A model generated the notes under the pieces. That model did not search any database. It saw only the letters and a list, made by a program, of their open reading frames with translations, and was not told the DNA's origin. This document shows positions 1-7,634 of a stretch of DNA of 10,184 nucleotides, piece after piece (the first letter of the stretch is position 1; every line of letters starts with the position of its first letter). Source of the stretch: Oehlia diaphana (lineage: Eukaryota > Glomeromycota > Glomeromycetes > Glomerales > Glomeraceae); assembly GCA_003833135.1 (NCBI GenBank), contig QZLH01001862.1:10860-21043 (forward strand), read 5' to 3'. The translations under genes were made by a program, and so were the position numbers.

Positions 1-224
1 AACATTACGTATAACCAGTTTATACTCATATGATAGGAGTTCATCTAAAAATGATCAACTCTTCCTAATTTGTAAAATCTAATTGATCGTCCTATTATTT
101 GGCACAATTAATGATCTACATCTATATTCTAAAATTCTTTACTGATGATCTGCGTTACTGTTAATACTTATTCTAATTCACTGCGCCCTTCTTATTAATT
201 ACTTAGCTAATTTCCGCATACTAC
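1..224. other. AT-rich sequence, no gene seen
   Basis: No reading frame of note and no repeat structure were seen. It ends where the inverted repeat of the foldback element starts. Confidence 0.5.
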
Positions 225-401
225 ACCATTTAACCGATCCTGAAAACGTTTGTGAAATATTTTTTAATATAAAATTTAATAAAAAAATGTTTCGCAAATA
301 TTTTTTAATTATTTTAATAGAAAATATTGCGAAAACATTTTTTATTAAGTATTTTATAAAAAAAAATATTTTGCAAACATTTTTAGGATCGGTTAAACGG
401 T
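225..401. mobile_element. MITE-like foldback element, 177 bp
   Basis: The two ends are inverted copies over about 28 bases: ACCATTTAACCGATCCT on the left, and ACCGTTTAACCGATCCT as the reverse complement of the right end, each followed by a RAAAAYGTTTG stretch. The interior is AT-rich and made of degenerate copies of the TTTCGCAAA / TTGCGAAAA hairpin motif, the same module that fills the large element at 1834-3224, so the two are probably related. I found no clear target-site duplication, so the boundaries are those of the inverted repeat only. Confidence 0.65.
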
Positions 402-513
402 CGGTCAGACCGGTTAGTCAAACAGTTAGTCAAACAGTCAGTCAGTCGGTCAAAGGTTCTTAACTGGTTATGACTGACCGATGACCGACCATGACCGACC
501 ATTGCTATCCCTA
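402..513. repeat. GTCA / GACCGACC-rich repeat cluster
   Basis: Short tandem motifs follow the foldback element: GGTTAGTCAAACA-type 12-mers at about 405-450, then ATGACCGACC repeated at 481-500. The cluster stops at CTATCCCTA (505-513). Read inward on the minus strand this gives TAGGGATAG, which fits the YARNG start of hAT elements, but no matching left end lies in the window. It may be the surviving right end of an older transposon. Confidence 0.4.
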
Positions 514-722
514 ATTTTAAGTACCCGACATGTGTAAGATATATGTAGGATATATGTAGGATAGACTATTTTTTTACCAGTGGTACTGAAGAAACTAAAC
601 TATTAATATTTAATTGAGCAAAATTAAGAAGTGAAGAAGAGTAAAGAAAAAAATTATATTTTTTGTTATCTATCATTATTATATTATAATAATAAATGTA
701 AGTAAAAAAGAGAAAAACAAAA

Positions 723-1078
723 TTATTTAGTGCAAATGTTACCACAGGCAGCTAGATATTAGAATTGTTATTCCATTTCAAGTTTAACCATCTTAGTAAT
801 TTCTGAAACTGAGGTAGTAAATGTAAAGAAATGGTCTTTCATTGAAAAAGATTGGAATATTAATTGAATATCAAAGAATGAAAAAGAAGTGTGAGTATAT
901 GAAAATTTAGAAGAAGAGGAAGAACTGGTAAAATTTATAAGAATATCACTATTTTTGTAATTATTATTAGTATCTTAAAAAGGACATGTAAGATCCTATC
1001 CAAAATCATTAGGTATAAGTGTATGAATAGGAGCTGAAGATTAAGAACAAGAAGGATAATTATCTTAACACAGGTCGA
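723..1078 (-). pseudogene. Decayed protein-coding fragment, six in-frame stops
   Basis: One minus-strand frame reads coherently for about 115 codons. Open segments give peptides such as SSAPIHTLIPNDFG, DTNNNYKNSDILINFTSSSSS and, across a 68-codon uninterrupted stretch (771-974), SVSEITKMVKLEME, followed by YLAACGNICTK. The frame is interrupted at 759-761, 768-770, 975-977, 1041-1043 and 1065-1067 (TAA) and at 996-998 (TAG), all codons one C-to-T change from Gln. No frameshift is needed across these points. I do not recognise the family. The upstream end runs into the CCGATTGATGA repeats, so the N-terminus is missing. Coding origin is inferred from frame continuity and codon-like composition. 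A chance AT-rich frame is the alternative. Confidence 0.45.
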
Positions 1079-1082
1079 ATTC

Positions 1083-1434
1083 TTACTAATCGGGTATTAA
1101 TCGGCCACATGCTGAATGATGACTGGCTGATAATATATTGATGACCGATTGATGACATTTGACCAAATAGCATCAATCAACTATCCAATTTTGACTGACC
1201 ATTGATCGACCACATGCCTATTAACACCTTATATCTGCATAGTTGGTGACCGATTGATGAAATGTGATTGACCGGTCATCAACCGGACATGTGTTCGGTT
1301 GATGACAGGTTTGAAGTTAGATAGCCGATTGATATCCATATCATCAATCAGTCATCAACCAGTCATTGGCCAGCATGTAACCGATTGATTGCAGGTTGAA
1401 ATATAAAAATCAGTCACCAATCAGTCATGATTTG
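1083..1434. repeat. Degenerate CCGATTGATGA repeats in both orientations
   Basis: The motif GACCGATTGATGA and its complement TCATCAATCGGTC recur, degenerated, throughout (for example about 1137-1155, 1246-1262, 1270-1290, 1322-1365, 1379-1391). Copies also occur beyond the large transposon at about 3269-3292. This looks like the remains of a repeat-rich element into or beside which the 1834-3224 element inserted. No coding frame was seen. Confidence 0.6.
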
Positions 1435-1545
1435 GATTAACAATGTCATCCCGATACTTGCATATATTATTTAGAAAAAATTTATGATGATACATTTAAC
1501 ATTTACAGACCGGCACCAAACTAACATATACGATTTTATATAACG

Positions 1546-1554
1546 TATAAAAGG
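1546..1554 (+). promoter_or_regulatory. TATA-box-like TATAAAAGG
   Basis: A canonical TATAAAAGG lies about 30 bases upstream of the composition island. It is followed by a purine run (AATAAAAAGGGGGGA) that could equally be a retroelement polypurine tract. No downstream transcript can be proved. Confidence 0.3.
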
Positions 1555-1559
1555 AATAA

Positions 1560-1730
1560 AAAGGGGGGATTAAAAATGACCCTAATGGATTGCGGTGGTC
1601 TATTGACTATGGTGAGGTATACATGGCGGAGACTACAGCAATGGCTTGTCCCTTAGGTCATCTGAAGATGCATGACCTCTACCAATTAATACAACATGCC
1701 TCACTTTCAGGTGTAAAAAAAAAAATTTAA
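1560..1730 (+). other. Composition island with a short open frame
   Basis: This patch is visibly richer in G+C than its surroundings. The plus frame in register with 1578 is open from the TAA at 1557-1559 to the TAA at 1728-1730 (56 codons) and reads like protein (pieces DPNGLRWSIDYGEVYMAET and LGHLKMHDLYQLIQHASLS), but it has no in-frame ATG at its head. Another frame starts ATG at 1576 and gives 26 codons. A hairpin sits inside: AGGTCAT at 1655-1661 pairs with ATGACCT at 1672-1678. CAG|GTGTAA at 1708-1715 could be a splice donor, and the A-run after it could be a retroposed tail. It could be an exon remnant, a retroelement end, or a structured RNA. I do not recognise it. Confidence 0.35.
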
Positions 1731-1825
1731 AATAAAATAATTAAAGAAAGTAGAGCCATTATATATTATTTTTTGTGATACAAATCACATGAATAAAAAT
1801 ACATAAGTATCAAGATATACACATG

Positions 1826-1843
1826 GATATCATTAGTGTTCTG
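1826..1843. repeat. Left target duplication (GATATCAT) and left TIR
   Basis: GATATCAT (1826-1833) directly precedes TAGTGTTCTG (1834-1843). Exact partners lie at 3225-3232 and, inverted, at 3215-3224. Confidence 0.9.
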
Positions 1844-2035
1844 AACGGATCTAATCAGATCGGATTTGAGATGAATCTGATCCGATCCGAATTCGGATCA
1901 AAAAAAATTAGATTTGATCCGATCCATATTCGGATCAAAAATAATTGAATCCAATCCGATCCGAATCTGTAATAAACTTGATTCGATTCGGTCTGAATCC
2001 AATTTGGATAAAACCGATCCGATCCAAATCTGATC
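1844..2035. repeat. Left subterminal GATCCGATC repeats
   Basis: Many overlapping copies of GATCCGATCC, GAATTCGGATC and GATCTGATC in both orientations. Subterminal repeats of this kind in hAT elements usually serve as transposase binding sites. Here that is inference. Confidence 0.75.
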
Positions 2036-2124
2036 TGAATCAGAAATTAAAAAATGTTTTGCAACGTTTTTTTAAAGATTTATTTAATAAAAAATGTTGC
2101 GAAATATTTTTATTTCAATTTAAG

Positions 2125-2935
2125 TAAAAAAAACCGTTGCAAAACGGTTTATATAACTAAAAAAAACCATTTCGCAACGGTTTTTTAACAATTTTAATAT
2201 AAACCGTTGCAAAACGGTTTATATAACTAAAAAAAGCCGTTTCGCAATGATTTTTTAAATTGTTTTAATATAAACCGTTGCAAAACGGTTTAAATAACTA
2301 AAAAAAACCGTTTTGCAACGGTTTTTTAACGATTTTAATATAAACTGTTGCGAAACGGTTTATATAACTAAAAAAAACTATTTCGCAACAGTTTTTTAAA
2401 TTGTTTTAATATAAACTGTTGCGAAATGGTTTAAATAACTAAAAAAACTATTTCGCAACGGTTTTTTTAAATGTTTTTAATATAAACTGTTGTGAAACGG
2501 TTTATATAACTAAAAAAACTATTTCGCAATGGTTTTTTAACGATTTTAATATAAATCGTTGTAAAACGGTTTAAATAACTAAAAAAAACCATTTTGCAAC
2601 GGTTTTTTTAAATATTTTTAATATAAACCGTTGCGAAATGGTTTATATAACTAAAAAAAACCGTTTTGCAACGGTTTTTTTAAATGTTTTTAATATAAAC
2701 CGTTGCGAAACGGTTTATATAACTAAAAAAACTGTTTCACAACAGTTTTTTAACGATTTTAATATAAACTGTTGCGAAACGGTTTATATAACTAAAAAAA
2801 CTGTTTTGCAACGATTTTTTAAATTATTTTAATATAAACCATTGCGAAACGGTTTAAATAACTAAAAAAAACTGTTTCGCAACGGTTTTTATTAAAATCA
2901 TTAAAAAACCGTTGTGAAACGGTTTATATTAAAAT
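2125..2935. repeat. Tandem array of 11 units of about 70 bp with twin hairpins
   Basis: The marker TAACTAAAAAA recurs near 2154, 2224, 2294, 2364, 2435, 2505, 2574, 2647, 2719, 2788 and 2858, a period of 69-73. Each unit has two hairpins: arms AAACCGTT/AACGGTTT around GCGA (or GCAA), then the same arms around TCGC, separated by TTTAATATAA and TATATAACTAAAA spacers. Some copies show paired substitutions, such as AAACTGTT with AACAGTTT near 2730-2752. Any open frames here arise only from the repeat and are not genes. Confidence 0.9.
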
Positions 2936-3009
2936 AGTCTTAATAAAAAACATTACGCGAAACGGTTTTTAATTGTCTTAATAAAAAACATTACGCAAAA
3001 CATTTTTTA

Positions 3010-3205
3010 TTCGGATCCGATCTGGATCCGATCTGAATCCATTCGAATCTGATTCGATCCGATCCAATTTGGATGAATAACTGATCCGATCTGATTCGAT
3101 CTGTAACGGATCAAATTTTTTTGATTCAGATCAGATCACGGATCATAAAAAATCTGATCTGATCTGATCCGTTTCGGATTAGATCTGCGGATACAAATCA
3201 GATCG
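3010..3205. repeat. Right subterminal GATCCGATC repeats
   Basis: Mirror counterpart of the left subterminal field, with dense GGATCCGATCTG, GATCTGATC and GATCAGATC motifs running up to the right terminus. Confidence 0.75.
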
Positions 3206-3214
3206 GTTTTTTTG

Positions 3215-3232
3215 CAGAACACTAGATATCAT
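3215..3232. repeat. Right TIR and right target duplication (GATATCAT)
   Basis: CAGAACACTA (3215-3224) is the exact inverse of the left end and is followed directly by GATATCAT (3225-3232). Confidence 0.9.
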
Positions 3233-3431
3233 ACATGGATTTGGACTTTATGTGTTGCTTATTAGACTTTACCGATTGATGATATTGCCGATTGGTATAG
3301 GTTTTAATGTGGTTTGATGTAGTTGTAAAAATATGTCATACGTTTGACTGGTTTTATTTTTTATTTTTATTTTTTACAGATGCAAAAATCACTTGAAGGT
3401 AAAAATATACTGCTTACTAAAACTTATCGAA
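3233..3431. other. Noncoding flank with residual CCGATTGATGA repeats
   Basis: Holds two copies of the CCGATTG(ATGA) motif at about 3269-3292 and a T-rich tract near 3353-3378. No gene was seen. Confidence 0.4.
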
Positions 3432-4346
3432 TCTAAGTAGATACAGCTGAAGATTCTATAATGACTTCTTCTACCACATTAGTAAAACTTTTTATCTTCA
3501 AAATTATCTTTTGGACTTCAAGTAGTTTATTACTAAATCAATCATCAATTTTCAAATAATCATCATCAGAATGTTGATTAATAGGTCAGTTATCGCTACT
3601 AGTTATCATAACTTCCTTTTCCTCCACCGCTTTTTCTTCTTTCTCTACCTCTTCTTCATTGTAAATTCTTGATAAAATAAATAAACCATTATCAACCAAT
3701 TCATTATTTGAATCTGGCTGTTTTGGTTGTTTCAGCTGCTGGTGTCAGAATGGCGCCAATAAAGGTGCTGAAACTTCATTCTCACTAAAATTATTGGATC
3801 GATAATTCTTTCACGTCTTTTCTTATGATTTGGCCATTCTGCTCTCAGTCGGTTGATATAATTGTGTAGCAATGAACGTAGCTTAATTAAAAATAGTTAG
3901 TATCAAATTAAAACAAAAGAAATACTCACAGTTGATGATCCCCATTTTAGATCTTTTATAATGACTTTATTATTTCAGTTTTGGAATCGGTTCCTGATTC
4001 TTCAGGTGAATGATACAAATTGGATTCAATAATTGACTGTAAATCAAACTTTTTGATTAAAGGATCTTCTATAAGTTGTAAATGTTTGATTGTCTTTGCA
4101 TGCTTTTTTCTTTTTTGTTTTAGATAAGAAGTTAGTATTAAAGCAAATATTTATAATGTACCAAACTTTTTATTCACATCATAACGTCGAGAATTTGATT
4201 GTTTTCTTTTTCCTTTGGAATTTTTTTTGAAAAGTGGAAGGTTCTTTTTGAAGATATTCTTCGTGGCGATGATGATGGAGAGAATGGAGTATACTATAAA
4301 TTATTTTGTCAATAACAGGAAAAACATTATTGTTAATATTTAATGG

Positions 4347-4425
4347 ATATTGTATAGTGTTGTATTTATATTGGTTAACGTCACAAAGTGACGTTAACCA
4401 ATATAAATACCACTGTACAATATCT
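4347..4425. repeat. 79-bp near-perfect palindrome
   Basis: The arms GATATTGTA...TATTTATATTGGTTAACGTCAC and its inverse flank a 3-base AAA centre (4386-4388). The inner 20 or more bases of each arm pair perfectly. Two differences and a small length change lie in the outer arms. Confidence 0.9.
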
Positions 4426-4456
4426 ATGTTATCGTACGGCTAATGCAGATCATGCT

Positions 4457-4549
4457 CAAATAAACTATTAATATTCGATATTGTATGCAAATAAACTATC
4501 AATATTCAATATTGTATGCAAATAAACTATTGATATCAATATTGTACGA
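4457..4549. repeat. 31-bp tandem repeat, three copies
   Basis: CAAATAAACTAT plus an ATTCAATATTGTATG-like tail starts at 4457, 4488 and 4519. The third copy is diverged at its end. Confidence 0.85.
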
Positions 4550-5243
4550 TAATGAAATATCGGATAAATAAAATCAGCATATCTTATAGGGCTGTGCGAT
4601 AATATTCATTATACTAGGTATAATAGAACTATTAATGAGCTCTCGCTGCTGAATGAAAGTTTGTCTTAAATTTATTCGTTGGCTTTCCGGCAAGGCATCG
4701 TAATGCCGAATAACGTCCTTCTATATGAAATTAATAATGCCAGTTAATAAATATATAAATATTAGCAATTAATAGCCATTTCTGTCAAAATGAATCAGAT
4801 CAGATATCCTTATTTAAAGTCTCGTCAAGTTCTTTTGGCATGTCATTTTTTCTTAAATAAAAAACTTGAACTACTTTCACTCTCTGAACCGCTTGAATTG
4901 CATGAACTACTTGATGAACTACTTGACGATTAAACCGGATTTCTTTTTTTTTTATTAGAAACTTTTTTTTGGTATCTTTTTGTCAGCAGATTTTTTAGTA
5001 ACGCTTTTTTCCACTTTTATTTTTACATTATCGTGAAATTCCATAGGGCAAATCTGCCGACCCTTGCGACTCTTGGGATTAGTCAGTTTTTCTATACAAT
5101 GTGCCAGGTATTTAACCTATTGCTAAAAAAATTTTTTAGTTATTGAAAAAAAAGGAAAAAAAGCATGATCTGCAATTGCCAGTCTTATCAACTATTTCAT
5201 CAACGTTTTCAATATCCTTGTTAAATTTATTAGATTTATTGGT

Positions 5244-5430
5244 ATATTAACGATATTTTTTTTTTTCTTTACATTAACGAAAGTAAGAAATCTGTCATTA
5301 TATATTTTTAATATCGATTATTTATTTGATCATTACAAAATAGTTAAATTAATAAAATAAATATATTAATATGATCATAGCATACGGTCTAATTATTAAG
5401 AAAAGACTGATTTCTTTCTTTTTCTTTCAT
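5244..5430. other. AT-rich spacer at the centre of the inverted gene pair
   Basis: Homology between the arms continues into this spacer: GTAAGAAATCTGTC near 5283-5296 is the inverse of GACTGATTTCTTTC near 5405-5418. The unpaired centre is about 5300-5400. CATTTTACAG near 5430-5439 resembles a splice acceptor for the right copy. Confidence 0.5.
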
Positions 5431-6434
5431 TTTACAGTAATAATAAGAAACAATAGAAAGTAAAAATATTGATATTGTAACAAATCTAATAAGGATATTG
5501 ATAACGCTGATGAATTAAAATTGGTAAGTAGACTGGCAATCGGCTGATACATGCTTTAAATAACCAAAAAAAAAAATTTAATCTTCGGTCAAGTATCTTG
5601 CAGAATGTGTGAAAAATTAACAAATGATTTGTAAAGGTCGCCAATTAATGAAAGTTTGCATTATGGGATGTCGATCCAGTTCTCAAGAAGAACCAATTAT
5701 CTTAAGTTCGGACGAGGATATAAAGATAAAGGTAAAAAATCCACTACTAAATCGATAGCGTAAACTGACAAACCTACCAAAATCTGATAAAAATAAATGT
5801 ACAAAAAAATCTACCAACAAAACGCTCAGTAAAAAAGTGAAGGGAAAAGCTCCAGTCTGAACATCAAGCAGCTCGAGCAGCTCAGACAGCTCAGACAACT
5901 TAAGCGTCCCCTTTTATTTTAAAAGGAGAATCTGCCAGAGAGGCGTTAAGGTAAATAAGGATATCACCTATCAATTTTATTGTAAATTTTAGTTATTATC
6001 TAATATTATTTTTATATATAGAAAGAGGTTATTCAGAAATACGATTCTTTGTCAGAAAATAAGTAAGTTAATAATGTACAGCAAACTTTCTCTAAGCAGC
6101 GGAGTCTCATTAATAATGATGTCATACCTGGCATAATGAAATCCATTAACACCACATTACTTATGGAATTATTTACAATATAATTCATTCAATTCATCGC
6201 CACCGTAGAGAGAAATACCTTAAGAAGAACCATTCATCTCCCGAAAGGAAAATCTAAGAAAAAAGAAAACATTCAAACAGCCAGCGTCATGACTGAGTAA
6301 TTGACGGTATGAGGTATTGTGGTGTATTTTTTGAAGATCGTCAAGATGCTGTAATGTATCATTATAAGACCTTAAATGAATGGAGATCGACTTCATTTCC
6401 ATCTAAATTATTAAATAAATCTGATAAACATTAG
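5431..6434 (+). pseudogene. Decayed multi-exon gene, unknown function (right inverted copy)
   Basis: This is the diverged paralogue of the minus-strand gene at 3432-5243, read in the opposite direction. Matching landmarks: NKSNKDIDNADEL (about 5484-5520); KYLAECVKN then KGRQLMKVC (about 5591-5660, one-base frameshift and TAA between); SSDEDIKIKVKN (about 5705-5740, then TAG); KKVKGKAPV (TGA) TSSSSSSDSSDN (5829-5900); VPFYFKRRICQRGVK; an intron 5951-6021 with intact GTAAAT..TATAG ends and kept phase; KEVIQKYDSLSENK (6022-6063); QQTFSKQRSLINNDVIPGIM (6079-6138); IIHSIHRHRREKYLKKNHSS (about 6180-6240); EKRKHSNSQRHD. A last open piece, MRYCGVFFEDRQDAVMYHYK to TAG at 6432-6434, has no match in the left copy. 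The gene is nonfunctional by multiple stops and frameshifts. Confidence 0.7.
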
Positions 6435-6486
6435 TACAAACCCACTAAAAATATATATATATTACTAACCCTTGCGGCTTATTCGT

Positions 6487-7229
6487 TCATTCATTATTTG
6501 ACATTCTTTCTTTATATTCATTTTCATATTCATCCGACCTAACATCAGTAAATAAACGGTAATTATACAAATGTCTTTTAAAACAGTAATAAAATTCATA
6601 TAATACCTCGCATGTTTACGGGTGCCCTTTCCTTCCTCTATGATGCTTGGTTTGCAAAGGTTTTTGTATTTTTCTAGCTTTTTGTAGAGATCATCATTTT
6701 CTTTTCTGAATTCTTCATTGATCGCTATTAATGTTTCGTTTAGATCTTAGGTTTCCTTTAATTCTAAGGAAATTTTATTTAATTTCGTTTCTAACTCTTC
6801 AACATGAGCCTTTAATTTTTCATTTTCGACCTTTAAATCTGTAAGTTAATATAAAGATAAACCAGTTTTCAAAGGTATATCGTAAAACATTCGTCAATAA
6901 ACAATCAAGGATCAGTATTAATTTACCTCTCTCGGTTTCATCTAATGGTTGCCGACTCAATTTCGGCAAGTCTGCTACTGATTTCGGTAAGTGGATTTTA
7001 GGAATAGATAGAGGAGTTTGAGAGATTTTTGATGATGAAGTGTTAGTAGTATTTTGTTTAATATTTGATGATATATTACGCGATAAATACTTTGAATACT
7101 TTTGTATAAAATTCGTTTGTGACGATGTACTAGGTGAAGTTCGTAAAGTATTTGGTGATAATGGAACAACTTGTGAGCTGTCTTCATTTAAATCATCAGG
7201 AAGTACAAGGTGAAAAGGATCTTCTCCGT
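6487..7229 (-). CDS. C-terminal exons: Ser/Thr-rich linker and coiled coil
   Basis: Three exons fit: 6927-7229, 6607-6838 and 6487-6538, joined by introns of 88 nt (6839-6926, GTAAAT..ACAG) and 68 nt (6539-6606, GTATTA..TTAG), each keeping the frame. The first exon starts with an acidic EDGEDPFHLVLPDDLNED stretch, then a Ser/Thr/Asn/Gln-rich linker ending LPKLSRQPLDETER. The second is a Leu/Glu/Lys heptad-like coiled coil (KVENEKLKAHVEELETKL). The third ends KERMSNNE and a TGA at 6487-6489. One in-frame TAA (6747-6749) interrupts the coiled coil between KET and DLNET, where Gln is plausible. The frame is actually open upstream to 7383 without an ATG, so the exon start is uncertain. It is most likely the 3' part of the gene at 7635-8879: an acceptor at 7230 would join in phase. 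No family recognised. Confidence 0.6.
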
Positions 7230-7634
7230 CTTCAATTTTTTTAATATTTTTTGTATTCTTTGATATTGCAGAAAAATTTGAAAAAATTTTATAAACATGA
7301 GAAATGCGAAGGATAAAATCAAACTTTGAGAAAATGTTTATTTTATAACTTAAAATTTGATCATGTAATATTTCAGAAGTATATTATTTCGAAGTTCAAT
7401 TAATCTTAATTTATAAATTATTTTAATGATGGAAAATTCGATAAATCAATTAAAGTTAAAGATATGTATGATGTTTTGAGAGGGAGATATTAATAGTCGG
7501 AATTAGGTTCTTAGAATGCAAAATTTTAAAGAACTCGGAAATATTCAGATAATTTGGTTTAATAATTATAACCAAAAAATTTTATTAAGAATCAATTAAT
7601 TTTATTTTTTTTATTATTGGCTTTTTCAATTTAC
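7230..7634 (-). other. Probable intron or exons not resolved
   Basis: It lies between two exon blocks on the same strand. The donor GTAAAT at 7634 and an acceptor after TTGAAG at 7230 would join in phase, giving SL-D-GEDPF, but 405 nt is long compared with the 61-96 nt introns nearby. The minus frame open over 7230-7383 (FDFILRISHVYK...) may contain a missed exon. If the donor at 7634 is not used, the upstream exon reads on to a TAA at 7585-7587. Confidence 0.35.

Larger units (their letters stand above)
1834..3224. mobile_element. Complete non-autonomous hAT-like transposon, 1391 bp
   Basis: Ends are a perfect 10-bp inverted repeat, TAGTGTTCTG / CAGAACACTA, flanked by an exact 8-bp direct repeat GATATCAT. 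The 8-bp duplication and a terminus matching YARNG are the hAT superfamily pattern. Inside each end is a field of GATCCGATC / GATCTGATC repeats (about 1844-2035 and 3010-3205). The centre is 11 tandem hairpin-bearing units. No transposase frame exists, so it would need a transposase supplied in trans. The exact target duplication suggests the insertion is intact and fairly recent relative to its surroundings. Other superfamilies with 8-bp duplications (for example P) are less likely given the terminal sequence. Confidence 0.85.
4347..4606. mobile_element. Insertion within the left gene copy, foldback type
   Basis: Compared with the sister copy at 6120-6190, the left copy matches up to IMN (minus strand, near 4607) and resumes at about 4346 with NINNNVFPVIDK, so roughly 260 bp is extra. 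This insert begins with a near-perfect palindrome, carries a 31-bp tandem repeat, and has TTATCGTAC / GTACGATAA inverted at 4430-4438 and 4544-4552. Boundaries are approximate, and no clean target duplication is visible in the diverged flanks. Confidence 0.5.
3432..5243 (-). pseudogene. Decayed multi-exon gene, unknown function (left inverted copy)
   Basis: Protein-like segments follow in order on the minus strand: NKSNKFNKDIENVDEIVDK with NCRSC (5243-about 5160); KYLAHCIEKLTNPKSRKGRQ (about 5113-5050); a Ser-rich run (about 4935-4858); KDVIRHYDALPES to SIIPSIMN (4720-4607); then, after an insertion, DKIIYSILHSLHHHRHEEYL (4310-4225), KKHAKTIKHLQLIEDPLIKK (from 4108), VIIKDLKWGSST, LRSLLHNYINRLRAEWP to a TGA at 3732-3734, and an acidic frameshifted tail to about 3432. 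Introns: 3882-3929 (GTGAGT..TACTAAC..AAG, phase kept), 4110-4161 (contains TACTAAC) and 4721-4817, whose donor reads TTAAAT where the sister copy has GTAAAT. Frameshifts lie near 4235, 3967 and 3735, with stops such as TGA after DYLKIDD. The CxxC..HC spacing weakly suggests a BED-type zinc finger. I do not recognise the family. Confidence 0.7.

Noticed and set aside
1945..2127. Plus-strand 60-codon open frame
   Set aside because: Lies across subterminal GATCCGATC repeats and the first hairpin unit of the transposon. Its peptide only mirrors the repeat (repeated IRS/NPI motifs).
2638..2832. Plus-strand 64-codon open frame
   Set aside because: Entirely within the 70-bp tandem units. The peptide repeats VYITKK with the DNA period.
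2125..2935. CRISPR-like repeat array
   Set aside because: Units are contiguous hairpin repeats without unique spacers, inside a delimited eukaryotic transposon.
4586..4602. TAGGGCTGTGCGATA resembling some hAT termini
   Set aside because: Reading inward from it would place conserved gene exon sequence inside the element, and no inverted partner or 8-bp duplication was found.
5683..5898. Minus-strand 71-codon open frame
   Set aside because: Antisense shadow of the right pseudogene copy. The Leu/Ser-rich peptide is the complement of its Ser and Lys codons.
6220..6402. Minus-strand 60-codon open frame
   Set aside because: Antisense to the conserved KYLKK and MRYCGVFF segments of the right pseudogene.
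6975..7187. Minus-strand 70-codon frame starting MKTAHKLF
   Set aside because: Shifted frame of the exon 6927-7229. The Ser/Thr-rich frame connects in phase to downstream exons, this one does not.
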